NCBI RefSeq assembly: GCF_004101845.1
Contig: NZ_CP026116.1
Coordinates: 1,240,001 to 1,304,000 of the forward strand
Direction of reading: 5' to 3'
From: Latilactobacillus curvatus JCM 1096 = DSM 20019
GTDB lineage: Bacteria; Bacillota; Bacilli; Lactobacillales; Lactobacillaceae
DNA length: 64,000 nt
This document shows positions 36,328 to 44,097 of this stretch, piece after piece. Positions within the stretch are counted from its first letter, which is position 1. Every line of letters begins with the position of its first letter. The position numbers and the translations under genes were made by a program. The notes under the pieces were generated by a model. The model did no database searches and had not been told where the DNA came from. It saw only the letters and a program-made list of their open reading frames with translations.

Positions 36328-37251
36328 TTATTCACCGTAAACGATGTTATCAACTGTAATCGTTGCTGTATTTCCTTTTTGTGCAGCATTGACTAATTGT
36401 TCAGCATAGTTGACGAAGCTGTGTGATGATTCTGTTGCACCAGAAACAACATCTACTTTGCCTGGTTCTTGTGCTTTGACGAATTCAGAATTCAACTTAG
36501 CGATGTATTCCTTAGGATCAGTCTTAGCAATCTTCTTCATTTGTTTGTTGTATGCAGCATCGTCAGCTTTTGACTTGCCATCTTTATTGATGTTATCGAA
36601 TTTAGATTCAGTGATTTTACCGTCTTTAACCACCATTGTGAAAACTGTTCGATAGTCATGGCTGTAATTCTTTTCTTCTAACTTATATGTGCCATCTTGC
36701 ATCTTAGCACCATTGTCGATTTCGATTGTTTCAGTGTTGCCAGCTTGAGCAGCTTGCACTAATTGTTGTGCGTAATTCTTAAATGAATTTGAGCTATGAG
36801 TTGCGCCTGATACGACTTCGATGCTTGAAACATCTGCACCTTTATCTGTAAATTCTTTGTTCAACTTAGGAATATATTCTTTAGGATTTGTTTTTGAAAC
36901 TTTCTTCATTTTTTCGTTGTATGTCTTGTCATCTTGTTTTGACTTGCCATCTTTATCAACGTAATCGTAAGTTGTCTTTGTCACTTTGCCGCCGGCAACG
37001 GTCATTGACATCTTAACGCGATAATTATTTTCGTAGTTCTTTTCTTCTAAGTTGTAAGTGCCGTCTTTTAATTCACCGCCGGCAACTTGTTTCTTAGCGG
37101 TTGCTTTTTTGCTTGATGATTCTTTGACTGAACTAGATTTTGCCTCTTTTGAAGATGAATCTTTAGCGTTATTACTATTACCACAAGCTGCTAATACCAT
37201 TGCTGACATTGCAACAACTGATAAACTAGCTAATGCTTTACTTAATTTCAT
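36328..37251 (-). CDS. pplA: Extracellular flavoprotein lipoprotein PplA
   Basis: The 307-residue lipoprotein has a signal ending VLAAC, a Ser/Lys-rich tether (about residues 22-55), and two tandem FMN-binding domains. Each domain carries the flavinylation motif: VVSGATHSS (about 152) and VVSGATESS (about 268). In Listeria, PplA carries covalent FMN and passes electrons from Ndh2/quinone to outside acceptors. ATG at 37251 with GGGCGGG upstream. It is divergent from ndh2. The flavinyltransferase that would load it is not in this window. Confidence 0.9.
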   Translation of the reverse strand: MKLSKALASLSVVAMSAMVLAACGNSNNAKDSSSKEAKSSSVKESSSKKATAKKQVAGGELKDGTYNLEEKNYENNYRVKMSMTVAGGKVTKTTYDYVDKDGKSKQDDKTYNEKMKKVSKTNPKEYIPKLNKEFTDKGADVSSIEVVSGATHSSNSFKNYAQQLVQAAQAGNTETIEIDNGAKMQDGTYKLEEKNYSHDYRTVFTMVVKDGKITESKFDNINKDGKSKADDAAYNKQMKKIAKTDPKEYIAKLNSEFVKAQEPGKVDVVSGATESSHSFVNYAEQLVNAAQKGNTATITVDNIVYGE

Positions 37252-37442
37252 AATTTTCCCGCCCTTTTCATAAATAATCATATAGTTTGTATCAACCTTC
37301 ACACAAAGTCAGTTTATCTTTTTTATGTAAAAAGTTCAAGTCTTTTAAATCACTTATTTTACGGCGATTAACTTTGGTTTTACACAATTTAAAACGGTTT
37401 CCTTAATAGTCATCAATCCCATTAATCTTATCCGTGAATAAA

Positions 37443-37471
37443 TAGACAATCTTTAGTTTATTCTGTATAAT
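37443..37471 (+). promoter_or_regulatory. Promoter of ndh2
   Basis: TAGACA (37443-37448), 17-base spacer, TATAAT (37466-37471), 47 bases before the ndh2 start. Confidence 0.75.
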
Positions 37472-37517
37472 GGATACTGATTGAAAACGCATTTATTTCA
37501 TTTAGGGGTGGCTCATC

Positions 37518-39413
37518 ATGGCTCAAAAAAACATCGTCATCATCGGTGCCGGTTTTGCCGGGATCTATGCGACTAAAAAACTTGCGAAATATTACAAGAA
37601 GAATCCAGATTATCAAATTACATTAATCGACAAACATTCCTACTTTACGTATTTAACGGAATTACACGAAGTAGCTGCTAACCGCGTGCCAGAAGACCAC
37701 GTTCAACACGATTTGCAACATCTCTTCTGTCGCCGCAAAAACGTTAAGTTGGTGACCGATACGGTAACCCGCATCGATCAAGCAAACAAAACCGTCATTA
37801 CTGAACATGGACGCTACGCCTATGATCAAGTTATGTTGGGGATTGGGAGTGAACCTAACGACTTTGGCACACCTGGGGTTGCCGAACATGGTTTCACTTT
37901 AGGTTCATGGGAACAGGCTGTTGAATTGAAGCAACATATTATCGATGTTGTTCGTCGTGGGGCAATTGAACACGACCCAGAAAAACGCCGGGCCCTTTTG
38001 AATATCGTGGTTGTTGGTTCTGGCTTTACCGGAACTGAAACTATCGGCGAATTACGCGACTGGCGTGATGAACTAGCAGCTGATAACAAGATTGATCCCG
38101 AAGAAATCCAATTTACAATGATGGAAATGGCACCAACCATCATGAACATGCTCGACCGCAACGATGCAGCCAAAGCAGAACGCTACATGGCTAAACAAAA
38201 AATTGATGTTCGCAAGAATACCGGTGTTACAGGTGTTCACGAAATGCATGTTGATTTAAATGATGGTTCAACTTTCCCAACTGCCACTCTAATCTGGACA
38301 GCTGGTGTCAAAGCTTCCTCACAAACGGCACAATTTGGCCTAACAACCGGTAAAGCCGGCCGAATCGTGACAAACGAATTCATGCAATCTGTTGACGATG
38401 ACAAGATTTACGTTGTCGGCGATGTGGCTTTCTTCGATGAAACTGATGACGGCCGCGGTCAACCCCAAATTGTTCAAGGCGCCGAAGCATCTGCTGCAAC
38501 AGCCCTAAAGAACATCATCGCAACTGAAGAAGGTAAAGCAAAAGTCCCATACAAAGGGAGCTATTCCGGCTTCATGGTTTCAATTGGTTCTCGCTATGCG
38601 GTTGCCAACTTGATGAATTTCTTCCATCTCAGTGGGTTCTTTGCCACATTAGTTAAACATTTAGTCAACATGCTCTATTTTGTTCAGATTTATTCTGGCT
38701 ACGATTTATTCCACTATTCAATGAATGAGTTCTTCAGAACGAAGAACGATCGCAACTTGATGCGCGGTCATATTTCACGGTATGGTAATGTTTTATGGAC
38801 AGTTCCTGCGCGAATTTTCTTAGGCGCAATGTGGCTTGTTGATTGTTGGGACAAGGTTCAAGGTGAAGGTTCTTGGTTCACCAATAAGCTCCGGTTACCT
38901 TTTGACTGGCTTCAACCAGCTGTCACCAGCGGTGCTTCTAAAGCGGCGGATGCAACAAGTGCTGCTAGCGGTGCCGCTGCAGGCGGGGCTGCTGAACCAG
39001 CAACTGCTAAAGTCACATTCGGCCTTTCTTACTTATTCGGTCATGATCCAATGCCCGTCTTCGATAAGATGCCCCACTGGTTCTACAGCATCACGAAGGT
39101 CTTGATTCCAAACCAAGAAGTCGCCTTCTTCATGCAAAAAACAATGACCATCATTGAAATTTTAATTGGCTTAGCTTTAATTGCTGGTCTCTTCACTTGG
39201 TTAACGAGCGCAGTAACCGTTGCAATGGTTATCACATTCTGCCTTTCAGGGATGTTCTATTGGGTTAACATTTGGATTATTCCAATGGCCCTCGCCTGCA
39301 TGAACGGTTCAGGCCGTGCCTTCGGATTAGATAAATGGGTTGTTCCATATTTACAAAAACATCTCGGTCACTGGCGCTACGGCCAACAACGTGCACTATA
39401 CAAAAATCAATGA
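37518..39413 (+). CDS. ndh2: Type II NADH:quinone oxidoreductase with C-terminal membrane domain (Ndh2, EET type)
   Basis: The 631-residue protein has an FAD site VIIGAGFAGIYATKKLAKY at the N-terminus, an NAD site VVVGSGFTGTETIGEL near residue 163, and VYVVGDVAF near 294. Canonical NDH-2 ends near 400-450. Here an extension carries a membrane segment (about 430), an Ala/Gly-rich linker (473-497) and four hydrophobic helices (about 540-620) resembling DoxX. This is the architecture of the EET-specific Ndh2, which feeds electrons to demethylmenaquinone. GGGGTGG precedes the ATG. The stop TGA overlaps a hairpin element. Confidence 0.88.
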   Translation: MAQKNIVIIGAGFAGIYATKKLAKYYKKNPDYQITLIDKHSYFTYLTELHEVAANRVPEDHVQHDLQHLFCRRKNVKLVTDTVTRIDQANKTVITEHGRYAYDQVMLGIGSEPNDFGTPGVAEHGFTLGSWEQAVELKQHIIDVVRRGAIEHDPEKRRALLNIVVVGSGFTGTETIGELRDWRDELAADNKIDPEEIQFTMMEMAPTIMNMLDRNDAAKAERYMAKQKIDVRKNTGVTGVHEMHVDLNDGSTFPTATLIWTAGVKASSQTAQFGLTTGKAGRIVTNEFMQSVDDDKIYVVGDVAFFDETDDGRGQPQIVQGAEASAATALKNIIATEEGKAKVPYKGSYSGFMVSIGSRYAVANLMNFFHLSGFFATLVKHLVNMLYFVQIYSGYDLFHYSMNEFFRTKNDRNLMRGHISRYGNVLWTVPARIFLGAMWLVDCWDKVQGEGSWFTNKLRLPFDWLQPAVTSGASKAADATSAASGAAAGGAAEPATAKVTFGLSYLFGHDPMPVFDKMPHWFYSITKVLIPNQEVAFFMQKTMTIIEILIGLALIAGLFTWLTSAVTVAMVITFCLSGMFYWVNIWIIPMALACMNGSGRAFGLDKWVVPYLQKHLGHWRYGQQRALYKNQ

Positions 39414-39531
39414 GTGCGTTTGAAACGGTTTGACTTTAAGCATTAGCACAGGGAAGCGAATTAGCGACATAGTCGATGATTTGATTCACAGCGCTAAACG
39501 CAGAAAGTTAACTTCAAAGCACGTTATAAAA
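39412..39531 (+). repeat. Intergenic hairpin element (copy 11)
   Basis: GAGTGCG begins inside the ndh2 TGA stop. Left TTTGAA-ACGGTTTGACTTTAAGCATTAGC; inner stem GAAGCGAATTAGCGA / TCGATGATTTGATTC; right GCTAAACGCAGAAAGTTAAC-TTCAAA-GCACGTT. Arms pair with a bulged CGGTT. Confidence 0.87.
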
Positions 39532-39533
39532 CT

Positions 39534-39654
39534 GAGTGCGTCAAAAGCGTTTATTCTATGCGGATTAGCAAAATTAGACGAATAACTAGCGTAGCTAGTT
39601 GTTTGGCTAATAGTGCTAAACGCAATAGAATGCTTTTGAAAGCACATTATAAAA
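39534..39654 (+). repeat. Intergenic hairpin element (copy 12)
   Basis: Tandem to copy 11, same orientation. GTCAAAAGC-GTTTATTCTATGCGGATTAGC; inner stem TTAGACGAATAACTAGC / GCTAGTTGTTTGGCTAA; GCTAAACGCAATAGAAT-GCTTTTGA-AAGCACATT. CAAAAGC/GCTTTTG and ATTCTA/TAGAAT pair although both differ from the other copies. Confidence 0.88.
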
Positions 39655-39676
39655 GCAATTCACAGCTATCAAAAGG

Positions 39677-39718
39677 AGGGGGTTATGACAGACAGGCTTT
39701 TGTCATAACCCCTTTTAT
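39677..39718 (+). terminator. Terminator after ndh2
   Basis: GGGGTTATGACA / TGTCATAACCCC followed by TTTTATT, separating ndh2 from eetA. Confidence 0.85.
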
Positions 39719-39747
39719 TGCTATTTTAGAGAGAAAGACTGACGCCT

Positions 39748-40194
39748 ATGTTTAAACAAATTCGCGCTAACCGTTACATCAAAATGATTCGCCCTGGTGA
39801 TATAATAGTAGTCATCGGCCTGTTTATTCTATCGTTTGCCCCAGTTGCTGTTTTTAGTTGGCACGAATGGCAAACGACGCAAGCAGCGGATTCAAACGCG
39901 CAGGTATTGACGGCCTACGTCAAACACGATGGCAAAACCGTCTACAAAGTGAACCTAACCACCCACCATGGTGTTAGCCACTTCACTTATCGCGATGCCG
40001 GCGGTGATTACAACAAAATTAAGGTAACCGATCATGCCATTGAGGTCACTGAAGCCAATTGCTTCAATCAGATTGATGTTAAGCGTGGCAAAATTTCTAA
40101 GCCAGGCCAAACCATTGTTTGCTTACCACACAAGTTACTGATTGAAATTAAAGCCAAGGATGGGACCGACACGGGCGGGATGGTTTCTGCCTGA
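39748..40194 (+). CDS. eetA: EET protein EetA (NusG domain II-containing membrane protein)
   Basis: The 148-residue protein has one N-terminal membrane helix (IIVVIGLFILSFAPVAVFSW). An extracytoplasmic NusG-domain-II fold follows (ITEA-like EVTEANCFNQIDVKRGKISKPGQTIVCLPHKLLIEI), with a conserved Cys pair. This is the EetA type of extracellular electron transfer loci. Its role there is accessory and not chemically defined. The upstream ribosome site is weak (GAGAGAAAG). eetB follows after 18 bases. Confidence 0.85.
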   Translation: MFKQIRANRYIKMIRPGDIIVVIGLFILSFAPVAVFSWHEWQTTQAADSNAQVLTAYVKHDGKTVYKVNLTTHHGVSHFTYRDAGGDYNKIKVTDHAIEVTEANCFNQIDVKRGKISKPGQTIVCLPHKLLIEIKAKDGTDTGGMVSA

Positions 40195-40212
40195 TTTAAA
40201 AGGAGTACAGCG

Positions 40213-40746
40213 ATGACTAACGATCAAACGCGTAAATACATCTATATTGCACTCTTGTGCGCTCAAGGGATTATTATTGGCCTTGTCGAACGCGCGATTC
40301 CATTTCCATTTGCCGTAGCCCCGGGTGCTAAGTTGGGACTAGCCAATTTAATTACCATCATTTCGTTATTTACCCTACCGGTCAGCGACTGCTTTTTATT
40401 GATGGTGATGCGAACTGTTTTATCCGCCTTGCTAGGGGGAACCCTCTCTACTTTTATGTATAGCATTGCTGGGGCAACGCTAAGTTTCTTTGGCATGGTA
40501 CTCCTCAAGCAATTTAGCCGCCGCTTTATGAGTATGATTGGCATCTCAGCTGCTGGTGGTCTGCTCTTTAATGTCGGTCAACTCTGCGTCGCGAGTTTCA
40601 TTGCCCAGAGTTGGCAAGTCCTCCTCTATCTACCAGTGCTTGCTTTTCTCGGTATTCTCGCCGGAATTGCGGTCGGCGTAGCCGCGAATTTTTTATTCGA
40701 ACATGTCAAAACCCTGACTTTTTTAAAAGCCCAACACGAAATTTAA
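40213..40746 (+). CDS. eetB: EET membrane protein EetB (Gx transporter family)
   Basis: The 177-residue protein has five to six helices: IALLCAQGIIIGLVERAIPFPFAVAPGAKLGLANLITIISLF, then LMVMRTVLSALLGGTLSTFMYSIAGA. It belongs to the family once labelled heptaprenyl diphosphate synthase component I. Adjacency to eetA and a polyprenyl synthase identifies it as EetB. It could pass quinone or flavin intermediates, which is an inference. AAAGGAG precedes the ATG. Confidence 0.87.
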   Translation: MTNDQTRKYIYIALLCAQGIIIGLVERAIPFPFAVAPGAKLGLANLITIISLFTLPVSDCFLLMVMRTVLSALLGGTLSTFMYSIAGATLSFFGMVLLKQFSRRFMSMIGISAAGGLLFNVGQLCVASFIAQSWQVLLYLPVLAFLGILAGIAVGVAANFLFEHVKTLTFLKAQHEI

Positions 40747-40764
40747 TTTAACAAGGAGTTAATT

Positions 40765-41745
40765 ATGGCGAAAGTACATGCCATGTGGCAGAACTATCCA
40801 GAAATCGAAACCGAACTTGCGCAAAGTCTTGCGCTCATTGAAGACAACATTCACACCAAAAATCAAGCCGTCACCGACGCCATTTTAAAGATGATTAGTG
40901 CTGGCGGCAAGTTGCTCCGCCCTGCTTACTGCTTATTATTTTCACAGTTTAATGCAGTCGATCGACAGAAGATGATCGCATTAGCCGCCGCTGTTGAAAC
41001 GCTACACACTGCGACATTAATTCATGACGACATCGTTGATGATTCCAATTTACGTCGCCATCAAGAATCGATTCAAGCCCGTTTCGGCAAAGATGTCGCC
41101 GTTTACGCTGGCGATTACTTATTCGTTGTCTGCTTCAAGTTACTAGCCAATTATGCGAGCGATTTGAAGAGCATCCAATTTAACAGCCAAACGATGGATC
41201 AAATTCTTGACGGTGAACTCAGTCAGATGACAACCCGATATAATCTCGATTTAACCCCCGAACAGTACCTACAACAAATTAACGGTAAAACCGGCCAACT
41301 GTTCGCGCTCAGTTGCTTCATCGGTGCTTACGAAAGCCAAAAGGGCTTGAAGTTTGCCCGCCAAGCCGAGAAAATCGGCTTAAATATCGGTCTCGCCTTC
41401 CAAATTCTGGACGATATCTTAGATTACACTCAGACCGATGTCGATTTTGGCAAACCAGTTCTCGATGACATGCGACGCGGCGTCTACTCGATTCCGTTAA
41501 TCATGGCACTGCAATCCAATCGCCAAACATTAGCACCCTACTTGGAAAAACAAGCAGCTATGACTGATGCCGATGTGCACGCTGTTCAAGGCATCGTCCG
41601 TCAATCTGGAAGTGTCGAAAAAGCCCAAGCACTCGCACAAGATTACACAAACCGCGCACTCGCTGGTCTTGCGAAACTACCCGACATGCCCGCAAAAACA
41701 ACGCTACAACAATTAACTGAACGTTTATTAACCAGAAAAGCCTAA
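40765..41745 (+). CDS. Polyprenyl diphosphate synthase (DmkB-like)
   Basis: The 326-residue trans-prenyltransferase has a first Asp-rich motif LIHDDIVDDSNLRR (about residue 90), GKLLRPAYCLL upstream and a second motif FQILDDILDYTQ near 213. It makes the isoprenoid tail for the quinone prenylated by MenA. It ends the eetA-eetB-dmkB operon. AAGGAG precedes the ATG. Confidence 0.9.
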   Translation: MAKVHAMWQNYPEIETELAQSLALIEDNIHTKNQAVTDAILKMISAGGKLLRPAYCLLFSQFNAVDRQKMIALAAAVETLHTATLIHDDIVDDSNLRRHQESIQARFGKDVAVYAGDYLFVVCFKLLANYASDLKSIQFNSQTMDQILDGELSQMTTRYNLDLTPEQYLQQINGKTGQLFALSCFIGAYESQKGLKFARQAEKIGLNIGLAFQILDDILDYTQTDVDFGKPVLDDMRRGVYSIPLIMALQSNRQTLAPYLEKQAAMTDADVHAVQGIVRQSGSVEKAQALAQDYTNRALAGLAKLPDMPAKTTLQQLTERLLTRKA

Positions 41746-41786
41746 AAAAGACGGACAACATGTTAGAAATGTTGTCCGCCTTTTAT
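41744..41786 (+). terminator. Terminator of the eetAB-dmkB operon
   Basis: ACGGACAACAT / ATGTTGTCCGCC followed by TTTTATT. Confidence 0.88.
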
Positions 41787-41792
41787 TCTCGA

Positions 41793-41830
41793 CTTAATGC
41801 TCAAAAGTTGACCAAGCTTGAATGCACTCA
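41793..41830 (-). repeat. Hairpin-element half copy (copy 13)
   Basis: On the minus strand GAGTGCATTCAAGCTTGG...AACTTTTGAGCATTAA, the left half only. No right arm precedes the operon terminator. Lies in tandem behind copy 14. Confidence 0.65.
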
Positions 41831-41834
41831 TTTT

Positions 41835-41953
41835 TTAACGTGCTCCTCGAACAGTCTTCTCCGGTTAACTGCAAAAAGGGCATTATGGCAAGTCCCGCCA
41901 TAATGCCCTTTTCTCTGTTAATCCTCAAAGCCTACCCAGTTCGAGTCACACTC
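41835..41953 (-). repeat. Intergenic hairpin element (copy 14)
   Basis: On the minus strand GAGTGTGA-CTCGAAC-TGGGTAGGCTTTGAGGATTAAC; inner stem AAAAGGGCATTATGGC / GCCATAATGCCCTTTT (second inner-stem type); GCAGTTAACCGGAGAAGACT-GTTCGAG-GAGCACGTT. It lies just 3' of tRNA-Thr. Confidence 0.87.
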
Positions 41954-41961
41954 TTTTTTTA

Positions 41962-42034
41962 AGCTGTTTATCGGATTTGAACCGACGACCCCCACCTTAC
42001 CATGGTGATGCTCTACCTACTGAGCTAAAACAGC
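41962..42034 (-). tRNA. tRNA-Thr (GGU)
   Basis: A 73-base cloverleaf: acceptor GCTGTTT/AAACAGC, D arm GCTC...GAGC, anticodon stem TCACC/GGTGG with loop ATGGTAA (anticodon GGT), T arm GTCGG/CCGAT with TTCAAAT. No CCA encoded. Single gene. Confidence 0.96.
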
Positions 42035-42038
42035 ATTT

Positions 42039-42059
42039 CACGGTTGATTAACAACCGTG
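42039..42059. repeat. Palindrome between promoter and tRNA-Thr
   Basis: CACGGTTG-ATTAA-CAACCGTG is a perfect 8-base inverted repeat lying between TATA-rich promoter-like DNA and the mature tRNA 5' end. Confidence 0.6.
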
Positions 42060-42097
42060 ATATAAGTATATCGAAAAATAAAAAGCGGGTCAAGCCC

Positions 42098-42937
42098 CTA
42101 GAGACCAACTTCTGTATCAGAAAGTGCTAATTCAAAATGTTGTTGTAAGAATTTAGCGACCCCGTCATTCGTATTCGTTTCTGTTACATAATTTGCAGCC
42201 GCTTTGACCTCTGGTAAGGCATTGTCCATCGCAACACTGTACTTCGCTGATTGCAACATTCCCAAATCATTTTGCCCATCCCCAAAGACAATTGTATGAT
42301 CGGCATCAATGCCATGAATCATTTGAATCTGGCGAATTGCAGTGGCTTTATCAATCCCGGTTGGAATCATCTCGATGTTGTCTGGACCAGAAGAAGACAA
42401 GCTCATCACAGCTTGATCCATTAATCGTTGTTTAGCGGCTGCTAAACTCTCTGGATGACCGCGACCAATGATAATCCCGTTAGTAATCTGATCACTTAAA
42501 TTCAACAACATTTCTAAATCAGTCACCGGTTGATTATCAATATCGGCATTCAACAATAAATTCCCCGCATCGCGCGCAACAAACTTGGGGATTTCTTGGG
42601 TATAGTAAGCTGTGTCAGTGGTAAAAAAGTGCGCAGATAAATTGGGATCTGCTAAACATGCTTCGTAAGCAGCTTTGAGCGCTTTTTTACCTAAATAATG
42701 CTTGTTCATCTGATGGCCATTTTCAAAGACAGCACCGTTAGAAGCCACAATCCGGACATCATCGTTAATTTGCCGCGAAATTACCCGGCCAAGATTGTAC
42801 ATTCGGCCGGTGGCAATATAGAAAATCACATCGCGTTTTTGTAATGTTCGAATCACGCGTTTGGTCAAAGGTGTCACGATTTGATGGTCAAGGACCAACG
42901 TTCCATCAATATCTGAAAAAACTAAGTAAGGTTCCAT
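42098..42937 (-). CDS. Cof-type HAD phosphatase
   Basis: The 279-residue protein has nucleophile Asp in VFSDIDGTLVLD, ATGRMYN near residue 45, and motif IV VFGDGQNDLGML near 226. The C2 cap places it with Cof/YidA sugar-phosphate or nucleotide phosphatases. ATG at 42937 follows GAGGGG. Specific substrate unknown. Confidence 0.88.
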   Translation of the reverse strand: MEPYLVFSDIDGTLVLDHQIVTPLTKRVIRTLQKRDVIFYIATGRMYNLGRVISRQINDDVRIVASNGAVFENGHQMNKHYLGKKALKAAYEACLADPNLSAHFFTTDTAYYTQEIPKFVARDAGNLLLNADIDNQPVTDLEMLLNLSDQITNGIIIGRGHPESLAAAKQRLMDQAVMSLSSSGPDNIEMIPTGIDKATAIRQIQMIHGIDADHTIVFGDGQNDLGMLQSAKYSVAMDNALPEVKAAANYVTETNTNDGVAKFLQQHFELALSDTEVGL

Positions 42938-43136
42938 ATGAATTCCCCTCAATTTTGATTTGTAACCGGTAACACTTCTTCGTTTTAGCGTATTTAGATG
43001 GGGAATTAAATAGCCAATTTCGTTTCATTCACAATCAAACGATTAATTTATAGCAGTAAGTCTTGCTATTTACCATGACATAGTTTATTATCACCTTATT
43101 TGGTAATTTTAATAATGTCTGAAGGAGTTTTTGGCT

Positions 43137-43352
43137 ATGGATAAAGAAAATCTCAATATCGGTGATTTAGTAACCGGCAAAGTGAACGAAGACCTAGATG
43201 GTGCATTTACAGGAACTGTTGAAAAAGTATATGAAAACTCCGCTTTAATTAGCATTACGGATTTCGATGCAGCCGACAAGGCCAACGTTTCGGAATTAAA
43301 CAACAAGATCGTTGTTAACCTCAAGCAATTAAAAGCTGCTAAAGCAAAATAA
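43137..43352 (+). CDS. Small DUF2187-like protein
   Basis: The 71-residue protein (MDKENLNIGDLVTGKVNEDLDGAFTGTVEKVYENSALISITDF) has an SH3-like beta pattern resembling YkvS/DUF2187. GAAGGAG lies 9 bases before ATG 43137; an in-frame TTG at 43131 is too close to that site. Unknown function. Monocistronic. Confidence 0.75.
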   Translation: MDKENLNIGDLVTGKVNEDLDGAFTGTVEKVYENSALISITDFDAADKANVSELNNKIVVNLKQLKAAKAK

Positions 43353-43355
43353 AAT

Positions 43356-43398
43356 AGAAAAAAGCCCACCGACATTTATTTACCGGTGGGCTTTTTTC
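43356..43398. terminator. Bidirectional terminator
   Basis: GAAAAAAGCCCACCG / CGGTGGGCTTTTTTC between convergent genes; its T-run touches the TetR stop codon. Confidence 0.88.
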
Positions 43399-43964
43399 TA
43401 TGCTTTAATTTCGCTGACTTGTAAAGAAGCATTCAATAACTGTTCAGCAACGAGCGCCAATTGCTGGGCGTCAAACGCTGGTTTAAACAATGCAGTGTGC
43501 AAAACACCGATTAGACCCCAACAACAATAATTCAAAATATAATCAGCGTTTTCCGGCTGCTGAAATGGAATCACCCGCTTGCCGTGAGTCACGGTCAACG
43601 CAACTAATTTATTCATTAACTGTGAATCGGGATTACGACACAATACCCGTAACATAGACTCGTTGTCTTGCACATATGACAAGACCCATCTAAAGAAAGT
43701 TTGGCCAACAATCTGTGGTTCAGAAGGCAACTCAAAACGTTCTAGCAACTGGCTGAACTCATTTAAGGTAAAATCTTCTGTCTGGCTTAAAAGATCGTAG
43801 ATATCCGTATAATGCAAATAAAACGTCCGCCGATTAATATCAGCCCGGTCGGCAATCATCTGAATTGTAATCTCATTAATTGGGTGTTTTAGCAGGAGCT
43901 CAATAAAACTTGTGCGAATTAACTTATGTGTCCGTTTAACCCGTCTGTCTTGCAGATTAACCAT
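43398..43964 (-). CDS. TetR family transcriptional regulator
   Basis: The 188-residue protein has an N-terminal helix-turn-helix (INEITIQMIADRADINRRTFYLHYTDIYDLL, about residues 28-58) and a helical ligand domain typical of TetR. It faces the ABC exporter genes at 44098. The shared region holds palindromes that could be its operators, so it most likely represses that exporter. Confidence 0.88.
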   Translation of the reverse strand: MVNLQDRRVKRTHKLIRTSFIELLLKHPINEITIQMIADRADINRRTFYLHYTDIYDLLSQTEDFTLNEFSQLLERFELPSEPQIVGQTFFRWVLSYVQDNESMLRVLCRNPDSQLMNKLVALTVTHGKRVIPFQQPENADYILNYCCWGLIGVLHTALFKPAFDAQQLALVAEQLLNASLQVSEIKA

Positions 43965-43999
43965 CTTTCAGCCTCCATTTACATCACAATTGACTAACT

Positions 44000-44018
44000 T
44001 GTGTGCATTATAACACAG
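44000..44018. promoter_or_regulatory. Candidate TetR operator over the tetR -10 box
   Basis: TGTGTGCATTATAACACA is a near palindrome (TGTG...CACA). It contains a minus-strand TATAAT that would serve as the tetR -10. A second dyad, TTGATT/AATCAA, lies at 44030-44047, overlapping the exporter -35. Confidence 0.5.
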
Positions 44019-44036
44019 AAACACTTAGATTGATTA

Positions 44037-44065
44037 TTGTTGAATCAACTAACCATCGTTATAGT
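44037..44065 (+). promoter_or_regulatory. Promoter of the ABC exporter
   Basis: TTGTTG (44037-44042), 17 bases, TATAGT (44060-44065), 33 bases before the start. Confidence 0.62.
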
Positions 44066-44097
44066 AGCCTTAATAACAAGTCATCGGAGGTCGGCAT

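Noticed and set aside
37480-37500. Catabolite-responsive element (TGAAAACGCATTTA) near ndh2
   Set aside because: Two mismatches at conserved positions of the cre consensus; too weak to call.
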